From assembly GCF_018732085.1 (NCBI RefSeq), contig NZ_CP076103.1, forward strand, positions 6,138,001 to 6,202,000: DNA of 64,000 nt. Direction: 5' to 3'. The notes under the pieces were generated by a model. That model made no database searches. It was not told the origin of the DNA and saw only the letters and a program-made list of their open reading frames with translations. Position 1 is the first letter of the stretch. Each line of letters begins with the position of its first letter. Made by a program: the position numbers and the translations under genes. This document shows positions 51,810-60,200 of the stretch, piece after piece. This DNA is from Lysobacter capsici (GTDB lineage: Bacteria; Pseudomonadota; Gammaproteobacteria; Xanthomonadales; Xanthomonadaceae).

Positions 51810-54179
51810 TCAATGCCAGTTGAGGTTGACCGACACCCCGACGATGCGCGGCTCGTTGTAGACCGCAGCCATGTAGTTCTCGATCACGCCCTTGAGGTTC
51901 TTCTCGTTGGTGATGTTGCGCGCGAACAAGGCGACCTCGTAAGCGCCGTAGCCGCCGGTGTAACCCACCTTCAGGCCGCCTTCGAAATTGCCGCTGGCGT
52001 TGAATTCCTTCGAGTCGTACAGGACGAAGCTGGTGTAGCCCTGCTTGTTCCAGTCGGTGGCGACGAACAGCGCGCCGCTGTCGCTCAGCGGAATGTCGTA
52101 GCGCGCGCCCAGGTTGACGCTGTACTTGGGCGCGTTCGGCAACGGGTTGCCGTCGATCTGGGCGAAGGTGTTGGCGCCGACCTTGATGGTCGGGTCCTCG
52201 ACCGTGCATACCACCGCGCCGTTGAGCGCGCAGACCTGCGCGTACACGCGCTTGTCCTGGATTTCGCTGTGCAGCAGGCTCACGCCGGCGGTCAGCGACA
52301 GGTTCGGGATCGGGCGCCAGTCCAGGTCGGCTTCCACGCCGTAGGCACGGGCCTTGTCGGCGTTGAACAGCACGCCGTTGCCGTTGGAGTCGTTGCCGTT
52401 GAGCTGGATGTCGTCGACGGTGTAGGTGAACGCGGTCGCGTTCAAACGCAGGCGGTTGTCGAGCAGGCTGCTCTTGATGCCCGCCTCCCACGACAGAATG
52501 GTTTCCGAATCGGCGGTGGTGAAGTCGGCGTTGAACACCGCCGAGCGGCCCTGGATGGTCGGGCCGCGGAAGCCGCGCGCCACCTTGGCGTACACGCTGA
52601 GGTTCGGGTTGATCTCGTACATCGCGCTCAGGTCCCAGCTGGGCTGGGTATCGGACATGCGCACGTCGCGGCGGCCGGTGTAGGTCGACACGCCGGCGGC
52701 GGTGTCGGCGGTCTTGAGCAGGCGCGTTTCCTTGCTGTCGCGGGTCTGGCGCAGGCCGGCGGTCAGGGTCAGCGCGTCGTTAACCTTGTAGCTGAGCTGG
52801 CCGAACGCGGCCCACGAGGTGTTGGAGTTGCGCAGACGCACCCAGTTGTTGGGATTGCGCGCCGGGCCCTTGAGGAACCACGCGCGCTGATAGAAATCGG
52901 TGGTGTCGCGGCCGTCGAAGTAGAACGCGCCGACCTGCCATTGCAGCGCGTCGTCGGTCTCGCTGGCCAGACGGAATTCCTGGGTGAATTGATCCAGATC
53001 GCGGATCTGCCCCATCGACTGGCCGAAACCGTTGGGCACGCCGCGCACCGGGTAGTTCGCCGCGGCGCCGCCGTCGGTGTCGCCGCGGCTGTAGCCGGAG
53101 GTGGTTTCGTAGGCGCTGATCGAGGTCAGCGAGGTCTCGCCGAAGTTGTAGGTGGCCTTGATCGAGCCGCCGTAGGTCTTGTACGCCTGCGGGTTGTTGC
53201 CGGCTTCGTCATAGGCGACCTTGTCGCGCGGCACGTCGACTTCGTTGGAGCCCTTGACGATGGCGTTGCGCAGGAACAGCGTCGAGGTGCCCGAGTAATC
53301 GCGCGCGTGCGCCGAGGCGAGGATCGAGAAGTTCTCGCTCGGCGCCAGCAGCAGTTGCACGCGCAGGTTGCGGTCGTCGAAGCCGCCCATCGCGTCTTTC
53401 TTCGGCGTGACCGTGCCGTCGGCGCTGGCGCCGGCGAAGGTGTTGTCGACCCAGTCGTCGCGGTGCTGGTACAGCGTGGACACGCGGAACGACAGCACGT
53501 CGTTGATCGGGCCGCCGATGCCGCCGTCGATCGACACGGTGTTGTAGCTGCCGACGCTGGCCTGCACCCGGCCGCTGAAATCCTGGCTCGGCTTGATGCT
53601 GTCGAACTTGATGATGCCGGCGGTGGTGTTGCGGCCGAACAGCGAGCCTTGCGGGCCGCGCAGCACTTCGACCTGGTCGGTGTCGAACACCGGGTTGGAT
53701 TTGAGCACCACGTGCTCGAGCACCACGTCGTCCTGGATGATCGACACCGGCTGCGAGGCGCCGAGGTAGAAGTCGATATTGCCCAGGCCGCGGATGTAGA
53801 AGCGCGGGAAGATGCGCCCGGTGGTGGTTTCGGCGTACAGGCTCGGGACGCGGCCCGACAGCGCCAGCAAGGTGTCGTCGCCGCCGGCGGTCAGCGCGCG
53901 CATCGCGTCGCCCTGCATCACGCCGACCGAGACCGGCACGTCCTGCAGGTTCTGCTCGCGGCGCTCGGCGGTCACGGTGACCGCGTCGAGCGAGGTCGCC
54001 GATGGGGCGGGCGCGGCCGTCTGCGGCGCATCCTGCGCCGACGCCGCGGTGGCCGCCGACAGCAGCAACAAGGCGCCGCAGGCGCGGGCCAGCGCGGTCA
54101 TGCGCGGGGTCGCGAGCGGACGGCGGGAAACGTCGAGGCAGCCGCGCAGGGGCAGGCGGGCTTCGGGGTACAGGGACAT
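51810..54179 (-). CDS. TonB-dependent outer-membrane receptor
   Basis: A 789-residue protein. The ATG at 54179 has AAGGA upstream; a second in-frame ATG 26 codons later starts a cleaner signal (ALARACGALLLLSAATAASAQ). The TonB box area is LDAVTVTAERREQNLQDVPV, the plug contains RFYIRGLGNIDFYLG and VEVLRGPQGSLFGRNTTAG, and the barrel ends in aromatic and basic residues (SVNLNWH). The plug sequence is that of the family of receptors close to siderophore or plant-compound importers. No transport partners are encoded beside it. Confidence 0.92.
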   Translation of the reverse strand: MSLYPEARLPLRGCLDVSRRPLATPRMTALARACGALLLLSAATAASAQDAPQTAAPAPSATSLDAVTVTAERREQNLQDVPVSVGVMQGDAMRALTAGGDDTLLALSGRVPSLYAETTTGRIFPRFYIRGLGNIDFYLGASQPVSIIQDDVVLEHVVLKSNPVFDTDQVEVLRGPQGSLFGRNTTAGIIKFDSIKPSQDFSGRVQASVGSYNTVSIDGGIGGPINDVLSFRVSTLYQHRDDWVDNTFAGASADGTVTPKKDAMGGFDDRNLRVQLLLAPSENFSILASAHARDYSGTSTLFLRNAIVKGSNEVDVPRDKVAYDEAGNNPQAYKTYGGSIKATYNFGETSLTSISAYETTSGYSRGDTDGGAAANYPVRGVPNGFGQSMGQIRDLDQFTQEFRLASETDDALQWQVGAFYFDGRDTTDFYQRAWFLKGPARNPNNWVRLRNSNTSWAAFGQLSYKVNDALTLTAGLRQTRDSKETRLLKTADTAAGVSTYTGRRDVRMSDTQPSWDLSAMYEINPNLSVYAKVARGFRGPTIQGRSAVFNADFTTADSETILSWEAGIKSSLLDNRLRLNATAFTYTVDDIQLNGNDSNGNGVLFNADKARAYGVEADLDWRPIPNLSLTAGVSLLHSEIQDKRVYAQVCALNGAVVCTVEDPTIKVGANTFAQIDGNPLPNAPKYSVNLGARYDIPLSDSGALFVATDWNKQGYTSFVLYDSKEFNASGNFEGGLKVGYTGGYGAYEVALFARNITNEKNLKGVIENYMAAVYNEPRIVGVSVNLNWH

Positions 54180-54595
54180 CGTGGGTGATCCTTTGGGGGA
54201 ATGCCTGGAGTGCAATGGCGCGCGGCTGGCGCAAGGCCGGCGACCGGTCGCGGATGCTTCCGCGTCGCGGCACGGTATGTCACAAGTGTTGCACGCGAAT
54301 TGCAAATCGGCGCGTGCGTGCTCCACGTCGGGAAACTCGCGGGTTCACGCTTCGACGCGCTGCCGCGCACGGCGTCATCGCGGTCCGGCGCGGCGTGCTG
54401 ATGGGCACCGCCCCGCAAGGAGGGTCATGCCGGCGGTCCGCCTGTCGCAACCGCCTCGTCAAGCCGCGCCAGTGGAGTTGCGTTCGCGTCGGTCCAGCGT
54501 TGGTCTCGGTCCTGCGTGTCGATTTCGCCGCGCCCGGCTCGTCGCATAGGCATCGCGGCCATTTCGGCGGCGCTCCATCCCGGGAACCCGTAGCC
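54180..54595. other. Gene-free stretch between receptor and DoxX-like gene
   Basis: Holds the promoters of the divergent genes. Only shadow frames are open. I see no strong Fur-type box or repeat. Confidence 0.4.
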
Positions 54596-54988
54596 ATGTC
54601 GACTTCTTCCGCTTCCGCCTCTGTCTGGATCGGCCGCGTCCTTACCGGCCTGGCCATCGCCTTCTGGTTGCTCGACGGTGCGATCAAGCTCGCGCCGATC
54701 GCGCCGGTGATCGAAAATCTGCACGGCCTCGGGTTCGATGCCACCGATGGCCTGGCCCGCGGGCTCGGCGTGCTGCAGCTGGCGTGCCTGGCCTTGTATA
54801 TGGTCCCGCGCACCTCGTTGCTGGGCGCGGTGCTGTTGACCGGTTACCTCGGCGGCGCGATCGCGATCCAGGTCCACGCCGACAATCCGCTGTTCAGCCA
54901 CATCCTGTTCGGCACCTATGTCGGCCTGGTCACCTGGGCCGGTCTGCTGTTGCGCGATCGGCAGGCGCGCGCGGCGCTGTTTCACTGA
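54596..54988 (+). CDS. Small DoxX-like membrane protein
   Basis: A 130-residue protein with four hydrophobic segments (VLTGLAIAFWLLDGAIKL, LGVLQLACLALYMV, LLGAVLLTGYLGGAIAI, LFGTYVGLVTWAGLLL). This is the layout of DoxX-like proteins, a group of small membrane proteins of unknown role. It is not related to the longer DoxX of the copper operon at sequence level beyond general pattern. Confidence 0.75.
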   Translation: MSTSSASASVWIGRVLTGLAIAFWLLDGAIKLAPIAPVIENLHGLGFDATDGLARGLGVLQLACLALYMVPRTSLLGAVLLTGYLGGAIAIQVHADNPLFSHILFGTYVGLVTWAGLLLRDRQARAALFH

Positions 54989-55103
54989 GCCGGCGGGCCC
55001 CGCTCAGACCGGTGCAGCGGCGTTCCGGCAGCCCGGCAGCCCCCATTTGACAGGCCGCCGGGGCTGGCCCAGGCTGGTTTCCGCCTGACCACGGGTCAAG
55101 TGA

Positions 55104-55754
55104 ATGGAAGCTCATAGCCGTCTGTCTGCCGCATTAGGGATGATCGCCATCATGAGTACGCACAGCGCCGCAAGCGCAAACCCATCGCAGGCGCCCAGCC
55201 TGTTCACCGCGCCCGCGCCGGTCGCGGCGCCGGTGGTGAAACTCGATCCGCAGGCCCGCGACGGCCATGTCCTGAGTTTTCATTTCGACGATCTGCCGCA
55301 GGCGCTGACCCAGGTCACCGCCACCGCCGATTTCCAGGTCGCCAATGTCGAATGCGTGCCGATCGATTACGGCAAGGCGATCGGCGGCGTGCGCCTGGCG
55401 CCGCGCCACAGCCTGCCGCTGAGCCTCAAGCGCGACGACAACGGACGCTACGTCGCGATCGTGCATGTCGATGCCTTGCTCGACGAGGACTACTACGGCC
55501 TCGGCGTATGCCGCTGGGAACTGACCACGGCGACGGTGCATTTCCATTCGCCCAGCACCCACTTCGTCGGCGGTCTCAAGGCCGACCGGTTGATCGCGGG
55601 CGGCGAAACGGTCCAGTACTACCTGGCGCGCGACTTCGCGCACAAACCGCACTCGATGGATTACGTGTACGGCGAAACGGCGGCCGATTTCTATCAGGCC
55701 AGCGCCGGTCCGCAGTTCACCTTGGTACTGAACGCCCACAAGGAAGTGCCGTGA
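55104..55754 (+). CDS. Putative exported immunity protein for the lipase effector
   Basis: A 216-residue protein whose last base is shared with the effector start (TGATG). In-frame ATGs lie at 55104, 55140 and 55152. I choose 55104 because residues 1-25 then read as a signal peptide with a Ser-Ala-x-Ala type cut (THSAASA), and a lipase delivered to the periplasm needs an exported inhibitor. The mature part has beta-rich segments (GHVLSFHFDDLPQALTQVTA, YVAIVHVDALLDEDYYGLG, ATVHFHSPSTHFVGGLK). No known domain is recognised; the immunity role is inferred from gene order. Confidence 0.72.
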   Translation: MEAHSRLSAALGMIAIMSTHSAASANPSQAPSLFTAPAPVAAPVVKLDPQARDGHVLSFHFDDLPQALTQVTATADFQVANVECVPIDYGKAIGGVRLAPRHSLPLSLKRDDNGRYVAIVHVDALLDEDYYGLGVCRWELTTATVHFHSPSTHFVGGLKADRLIAGGETVQYYLARDFAHKPHSMDYVYGETAADFYQASAGPQFTLVLNAHKEVP

Positions 55755-57061
55755 TGCCCAGCAGCCAGGACTATGCCGCGCTCAGCCAGGACGCCTACAA
55801 CGATCGCCGGGCCGACCCGACCGTGTCGGTGCCGATCAACGGCGTCGACTATCGCGTGCTCGCCACCGCCAACAATCGCGAAAACGGGTATCAGGGCACG
55901 ATCTACCAGCGCGTGGATTCGGGCGAGATCATCGTGGCCCATCGCGGCACCGAGCCCACCAACGGCGTCGGCGAATTCATCCGCGACGTCATCCGCACCG
56001 ACGGCGGCATGGTCGTCAACGGGGTCAACAATCAGGCGCCCGACGCGATCGCGCTGACCCAGCGCGCGATCGACATCGCCCGCGAGCAAGGCGAACGCAC
56101 CGGCCGGCCGCAGCCGCCGGTCGCGGTCACCGGCCATTCGCTCGGCGGCACCCTGGCGCAGATTTCCGCGCACCGGTTCCAGGCCGACGGCGTGCACGGC
56201 GAGACCTTCAACGCCTACGGCGCGGCCGGTCTGAACATGGGCATCCCGGCCGGCGACAACAACCGCATGATCAATCACGTGCGCGCCAGCGACACGGTCA
56301 GCTCGGCCAGTCCGCAATACGGCCAGACCCGCGTGTACGCCACCCAGGAAGACGTCGACGCGCTGCGCGACGCCGGCTACGCGAACAACCGCAGGCAATC
56401 GTTCTGGCCGGATTTCATCGGCGGCGACCTGCGCAATCCGGTCGGCGTGGTCGCCAGCCGCGGCCTGGCCGCGCACGACATCGCGCCGTTCGCCGGCAGC
56501 GGCGGCACGCCGCCGCTGATGACCCGGGCCAATGAGGACCGCGCCCAGCAGTTCGACCCGATGATCGACAAGTTCCGCGGCGACATCGGCGCCGCGCGCG
56601 CCGGCATCACCGGCGCCTCGCAGGGCGTGCAGGACGGCATCCGCCGCGTGCGCGAGGGCTGGAACGACCTGTTCTCGCACAGCGGCCACGTGCAGGGCGC
56701 GCCGCTGGTCAGCGACAGCCCGCTGCTGGGCCAGACCTATGCGGCGATCGACCGCGGCGGCCCGGCGCTCGCCGGCCTGGACCACCGCGCCGTCGCCAGC
56801 CTGACCGCCAACGCCGGCGCGCAGGGCCTGCACGAGATCAACCACGTCGCAAAGGGCGGCAACGGTACGTTGTTCGCGGTGCAGGGCCAGTCGCCGAACG
56901 ATCCGGCGGCGTTGCGCGCCTCGGTCGATCTGGAAACGCAGCGGCAACCGCTGGCGGTGAGTTCGCAGCAGTCGGTGCAGCAGGCCGAACAGCAGGCGCA
57001 GCGCGCGGGTGCGCAGAACGAAGTGGTCGAGCAGACCCGGCGCAATCCGACGATGGCGTGA
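55754..57061 (+). CDS. Lipase (class 3) effector with XVIPCD secretion domain
   Basis: A 435-residue protein. Residues 1-260 form a class 3 lipase domain: VAHRGTEPTNGV and the nucleophile elbow TGHSLGGTLAQ with Ser129, then NAYGAAGLN. No signal peptide is present. The C-terminal region from about 340 has both hallmark motifs of the X-T4SS signal: GLHEINHV (about 358-365) and FAVQGQSPNDPAALRASVD (from about 373), then a Gln-rich tail (QQSVQQAEQQAQ). It should be passed through the T4SS into rival bacteria to attack membrane phospholipids. The preceding gene is its likely immunity gene; a strong terminator follows. Confidence 0.92.
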   Translation: MPSSQDYAALSQDAYNDRRADPTVSVPINGVDYRVLATANNRENGYQGTIYQRVDSGEIIVAHRGTEPTNGVGEFIRDVIRTDGGMVVNGVNNQAPDAIALTQRAIDIAREQGERTGRPQPPVAVTGHSLGGTLAQISAHRFQADGVHGETFNAYGAAGLNMGIPAGDNNRMINHVRASDTVSSASPQYGQTRVYATQEDVDALRDAGYANNRRQSFWPDFIGGDLRNPVGVVASRGLAAHDIAPFAGSGGTPPLMTRANEDRAQQFDPMIDKFRGDIGAARAGITGASQGVQDGIRRVREGWNDLFSHSGHVQGAPLVSDSPLLGQTYAAIDRGGPALAGLDHRAVASLTANAGAQGLHEINHVAKGGNGTLFAVQGQSPNDPAALRASVDLETQRQPLAVSSQQSVQQAEQQAQRAGAQNEVVEQTRRNPTMA

Positions 57062-57116
57062 TCGAACGGCGGTAACGTCGCGGCTACGACGGCGGCGGGC
57101 AATGCAAACCAAAGCC

Positions 57117-57151
57117 GGGCGGATTCGTTCGAACGAATCCGCCCTTTTTTT
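57117..57151 (+). terminator. Terminator after the lipase effector
   Basis: GGGCGGATTCGTTC is followed directly by its perfect complement and a run of T (57144-57151). It ends the immunity/effector operon 56 bases after the stop and may serve the convergent reductase gene too. Confidence 0.9.
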
Positions 57152-57205
57152 CGGCGGTATTCGCCGCGCCGTGCGCGAATGCCTGCCGCCGCCGCGAGCG
57201 TCGCC

Positions 57206-57982
57206 CTATTCGATATGCGCCGCGAACCCGACCCGCTCCGGCGCGATGTGCTCGCGCAAGGTCAGCGACGGAATCTCGTAGTCGCCGGCATTCTGGCGGC
57301 GGTAGGCGATCGGCGCGGTCGTCTCCAGCGTGTCCAGGCGTTGCCCGAGCGCATCGCACAGATCGGCGAACCGCGCCTCGTCGGTGCGGCTGCTGCGATA
57401 GACCACGAACGGCGGCAGCACCTGGAAACCGGGGTAATACAGCACGCCGTGCTGGATCGGAAACAGCACGTCGTCGATCGGGCCGTTGATGCCGCGCGGA
57501 CTGTAATGCGATTCCCACCCGCCGGCGGTGACGACCAACATCGCGCGCTTTCCGGCCAGGCTACCTTCGCCGTAGCGATCGCCCCAGTGGCGATCGGAAT
57601 GTTCGCCCACGCCATAGGCGAAACCGTAGGCATACACGCGGTCGACCCAGCCCTTGAGGATCGCCGGCATCGAGAACCACCACAGCGGGAACTGCACGAT
57701 CACCGTATCGGCCCAGCGCAGCTTGTCCTGCTCTCGCGCGATGTCCTCGCGTTGGGTGCCGCTTTCGAACGCGCGCCTGGAATCGCGGGCCGGGTCGAAG
57801 CGCGCGTGAGGGTCCTGATCGGTGCTGTCGTCGGCGTCGATCGCGGCCTTCCATCGCATCGCATACAGATCGGAAACCTGCACGCGGTGGCCGGCCTGCT
57901 GCAGCCGCTGGATCGTGAAATCGCGCAGCGAGCCGTTCAAGGACCGCGGTTCGGGATGGGCGTAAATCAAAAGCACGTTCAT
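57206..57982 (-). CDS. NAD(P)H:quinone oxidoreductase, flavodoxin fold
   Basis: A 258-residue protein with the NQO1/MdaB/KefF-type start (MNVLLIYAHPEPRSLNGSL), the WADTVIVQFPLWWFSMPAILKGW FMN/substrate segment and GWVDRVYAYGFAYG. AGGAC lies upstream of the ATG at 57982. It should reduce quinones or other electrophiles by two electrons. It is divergent from a LysR regulator, its likely controller. Confidence 0.9.
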   Translation of the reverse strand: MNVLLIYAHPEPRSLNGSLRDFTIQRLQQAGHRVQVSDLYAMRWKAAIDADDSTDQDPHARFDPARDSRRAFESGTQREDIAREQDKLRWADTVIVQFPLWWFSMPAILKGWVDRVYAYGFAYGVGEHSDRHWGDRYGEGSLAGKRAMLVVTAGGWESHYSPRGINGPIDDVLFPIQHGVLYYPGFQVLPPFVVYRSSRTDEARFADLCDALGQRLDTLETTAPIAYRRQNAGDYEIPSLTLREHIAPERVGFAAHIE

Positions 57983-58035
57983 GGCCAAGTCCTGCGAAGT
58001 CGGAGAACAACACGGTAGGCGCCGGCCCGGTATAT

Positions 58036-58059
58036 TGGAAATTGATTTGTGGTATTCCA
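58036..58059. promoter_or_regulatory. LysR-type operator candidate between reductase and regulator
   Basis: TGGAA (58036-58040) and TTCCA (58055-58059) are inverted with 14 bases between, just upstream of the regulator start at 58069. LysR proteins often bind such spaced inverted repeats in the divergent promoter region. Confidence 0.45.
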
Positions 58060-58068
58060 GGTATAGCC

Positions 58069-58962
58069 ATGACTAATCTCAGGCGGCTCGATCTCAACCT
58101 GCTGGTGACGCTCGATGCGCTGCTGTCGGAACACAACGTCACCCGCGCCGCGCAACGGCTGAATTTTTCCCAGCCCTCGATCAGCGTGCATCTGGCCAAG
58201 CTGCGCGACGTGTTCGGCGATCCGCTGCTGTTGCCCGGGCCGCGCGGCATGCGCCCGACCGCGCGCGCCGACGAACTGCGCGAGCCCTTGCGTCAGGCCC
58301 TGGCCGCGCTGGAACGCGCGGTCTCGCCCGCGGCCGCGTTCGACCCGGCCCAGGCCACCCAGACCTGGCGCGTGGCCGCATCCGACTACAGCGAATCCAC
58401 CGTGCTGCTTCCAGCGTTGGTCGGCCTGCGCGCGGCGGCACCGGGCACGCGCCTGGCGGTGGTCGAAGCCTCGCCGTCGCGCATCGCCCGACAGGCCGAG
58501 CAAGGCGATATCGACCTGGCCTTCCACACCAGCCACGACGCGCCCAGCGGCCTGCGCCGGCGCACCTTGTTCGCCGAGCGTTATGTATTGGTCGGCCGCG
58601 CCGGACACCCGCGTCTTAAACGGCGGCCGACCCTCGCGCAGTTCTGCAAGCTCGATCATGTGATCGTGTCGCCCGACGGCGGCGGCTTCCACGGCGTCAC
58701 CGACGACGTGCTGACGCCGCTCGGCCTGCGCCGACGCGTGGTGCTGTCGGTGCCGCATTTCCTGTTCGTGCGCTCGGTGCTGGCGACTACCGACCTCGTC
58801 GCGATGCTGCCCGCGCGGCTGGTGCGCGACACGCCGGCGCTGCAGGTGGTCGAGCCGCCGGTCGAGGTGCCCGGTTACGAGATGGCGATGCTGTGGCACG
58901 AGCGCGTGCATCGCGATCCGGCGCATCAGTGGCTGCGCGAGCATATCGCCGGGTCGGTGTGA
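58069..58962 (+). CDS. LysR-family transcriptional regulator
   Basis: A 297-residue protein with a LysR N-terminal helix-turn-helix (LRRLDLNLLVTLDALLSEHN, TRAAQRLNFSQPSISVHLAKLRDVF) and a ligand-binding domain (WRVAASDYSESTVLLPALV). The NLNLL-type start places it near NodD/LinR-like regulators. It is divergent from the quinone reductase. Confidence 0.92.
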   Translation: MTNLRRLDLNLLVTLDALLSEHNVTRAAQRLNFSQPSISVHLAKLRDVFGDPLLLPGPRGMRPTARADELREPLRQALAALERAVSPAAAFDPAQATQTWRVAASDYSESTVLLPALVGLRAAAPGTRLAVVEASPSRIARQAEQGDIDLAFHTSHDAPSGLRRRTLFAERYVLVGRAGHPRLKRRPTLAQFCKLDHVIVSPDGGGFHGVTDDVLTPLGLRRRVVLSVPHFLFVRSVLATTDLVAMLPARLVRDTPALQVVEPPVEVPGYEMAMLWHERVHRDPAHQWLREHIAGSV

Positions 58963-59002
58963 CGCCGGGTCGCGGCGGTCGTCCTCGTGACAGCCCCGAA
59001 AT

Positions 59003-59107
59003 CTTTTGTGGGAGGGGCTTCAGCCCCGACGCTTTTCGCGCCGATCGCATCGCAACTTCATTGCGGCTGATCGCAGAGCGTCGGAGCTGAAGCCCCTCCC
59101 ACAAAAA
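59003..59107. repeat. REP-type inverted pair 1
   Basis: TTTTGTGGGAGGGGCTTCAG with CCCCGACGC is matched by the inverted copy at 59077-59106 (GCGTCGGAGCTGAAGCCCC, then TCCCACAAAA), about 45 bases apart. The same unit recurs near 60061 and 63296. This pairing is typical of bacterial interspersed mosaic elements made from REP sequences. Confidence 0.9.
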
Positions 59108-59201
59108 ACCTCCGGTATCGCCGTCCTCTCGGTATTGCGCTCGATGCCGCGCCCGCGCCGCACGCCTTCTTGCACCGATCGCACAAAGCGACGAACCGCG
59201 C

Positions 59202-59234
59202 AAAAACAAACGGCATGCCACAGGGCATGCCGTT
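59202..59234 (-). terminator. Terminator after the LysM gene
   Basis: On the minus strand AACGGCATGCC pairs with GGCATGCCGTT around a 4-base loop and is followed by TGTTTTTG. It lies 25 bases after the LysM stop. Confidence 0.75.
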
Positions 59235-59258
59235 CGCATTGCAACTTGAAAGCGACGA

Positions 59259-59864
59259 TCAGACTTCGTTGTTGATCGCGGTCGAGCGTTCCTGCGCGGC
59301 TTCGCGCGCCGCCGCGGCCAGCTCCGGCTTGCCCTGCGCTTCGTAGCGCTGGGCAATCTGTTCGCCCAGGGCCACCGCTTCCTTGCCGTAGTCTTCGCGG
59401 CTGGCGCCGCTGTAGCTCATGCCGGCGTTGATCTCGGACTGCACCGCGGCCTTGAAGTCGTTCTTGGTGTCGGTCACGTCCTGCGACTTGGCCTCCCACT
59501 CGCCGCGATTGGCCGAGGGCTGCTCGCTGGCCTGGGTCGCCGCGTCGTACTTGGCGCGGGCCGCGTCGGTGGCCTTGGCTTCCGCGGTCGGCGCGAACAC
59601 CACTTCGCCCGGGTAGATCAGATCGGCGCTGCGGGTGTTCGGGTTGGAGGCCGGATCGAGGCTGAATTGCGGATTCGCCGCAAGCAGATCTTCCAGCGGA
59701 ATATTGTTGTCGGCGGCGATCTGGCTGAGGTTGTCGCCCGGCTGGACCACGATCGGCTTCATGCCCGACGGGGTGACGACCTGCGCGGCCTCGACTTCGG
59801 CCTTGGTGTTGACCAGTGCGCCTAGTTGCGGGCCCGCGTAGGACGGGCCATTCAAAGCGGTCAT
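59259..59864 (-). CDS. LysM-domain protein without signal peptide
   Basis: A 201-residue soluble protein. Residues of about 37-95 are a LysM domain (PIVVQPGDNLSQIAADNNIP, LEDLLAANPQFSL, IYPGEVVFAP). The rest is Ala/Glu-rich and helical (KATDAARAKYDAATQASEQ, ALGEQIAQRYEAQGKPELAAAAREAA). No signal peptide is found, although LysM binds peptidoglycan, so it either acts inside or leaves by a non-Sec route. It lacks the XVIPCD motifs. It ends with a good terminator. Confidence 0.8.
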   Translation of the reverse strand: MTALNGPSYAGPQLGALVNTKAEVEAAQVVTPSGMKPIVVQPGDNLSQIAADNNIPLEDLLAANPQFSLDPASNPNTRSADLIYPGEVVFAPTAEAKATDAARAKYDAATQASEQPSANRGEWEAKSQDVTDTKNDFKAAVQSEINAGMSYSGASREDYGKEAVALGEQIAQRYEAQGKPELAAAAREAAQERSTAINNEV

Positions 59865-59980
59865 GTGCTGCCTCGCGGAGTAGAAAAATCTCGTGGCGGC
59901 ATTGCAGCGCAAGTCGCCGCGCGAACACAGCTGGGGCTGACCCTAGCGGCGGGGCATGGGGATGAATGGGCGGTTCAATC

Positions 59981-60004
59981 GGGAATCGGGAATCGGGAAT
60001 CGGG
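59981..60004. repeat. Seven-base tandem repeat GGGAATC
   Basis: Three complete copies plus a part. Short G-rich tandem repeats of this kind may vary in number between strains. Confidence 0.85.
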
Positions 60005-60060
60005 TTTGAGATCGGGGGCCAGTGCGTCAAGTCGATCGTTTCAGCCTGCGACAGCGCGAG

Positions 60061-60156
60061 GTCTTTTGTGGGAGGGGCTTCAGCCCCGACGCTGTTGTTT
60101 CAGATCGCCGCGTCGGAGCGGAAAGCGTCGGGGCTCAAGCCCCTCCCACAAAAGAC
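60061..60156. repeat. REP-type inverted pair 2
   Basis: GTCTTTTGTGGGAGGGGCTT (60061-60080) is answered by its inverted copy at 60137-60156 (AAGCCCCTCCCACAAAAGAC), with GACGC and GCGTC arms between. Same unit as at 59003 and 63296. Confidence 0.92.
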
Positions 60157-60195
60157 CTCAAAGACCTCAAAGACCTCGAATACCCCGAAGACCTC
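60153..60195. repeat. Tandem nine-base repeat AAGACCTCA
   Basis: AAGACCTCA is repeated three times from 60153 and recurs in variant form (AAGACCTCG) up to about 60195, touching the end of the peptidase gene. The first copy overlaps the end of REP pair 2. Confidence 0.75.
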
Positions 60196-60200
60196 GACGA

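Noticed and set aside
51813..54188. A plus-strand open frame of 791 codons opposite the second receptor
   Set aside because: Antisense shadow of the receptor; no ribosome site, no recognisable fold, valine/arginine/glutamine-biased composition.
59259..59864. LysM protein as a third T4SS effector
   Set aside because: No GLxRIDHV or FAVQG motif, no Gln-rich end and no immunity-like partner beside it.
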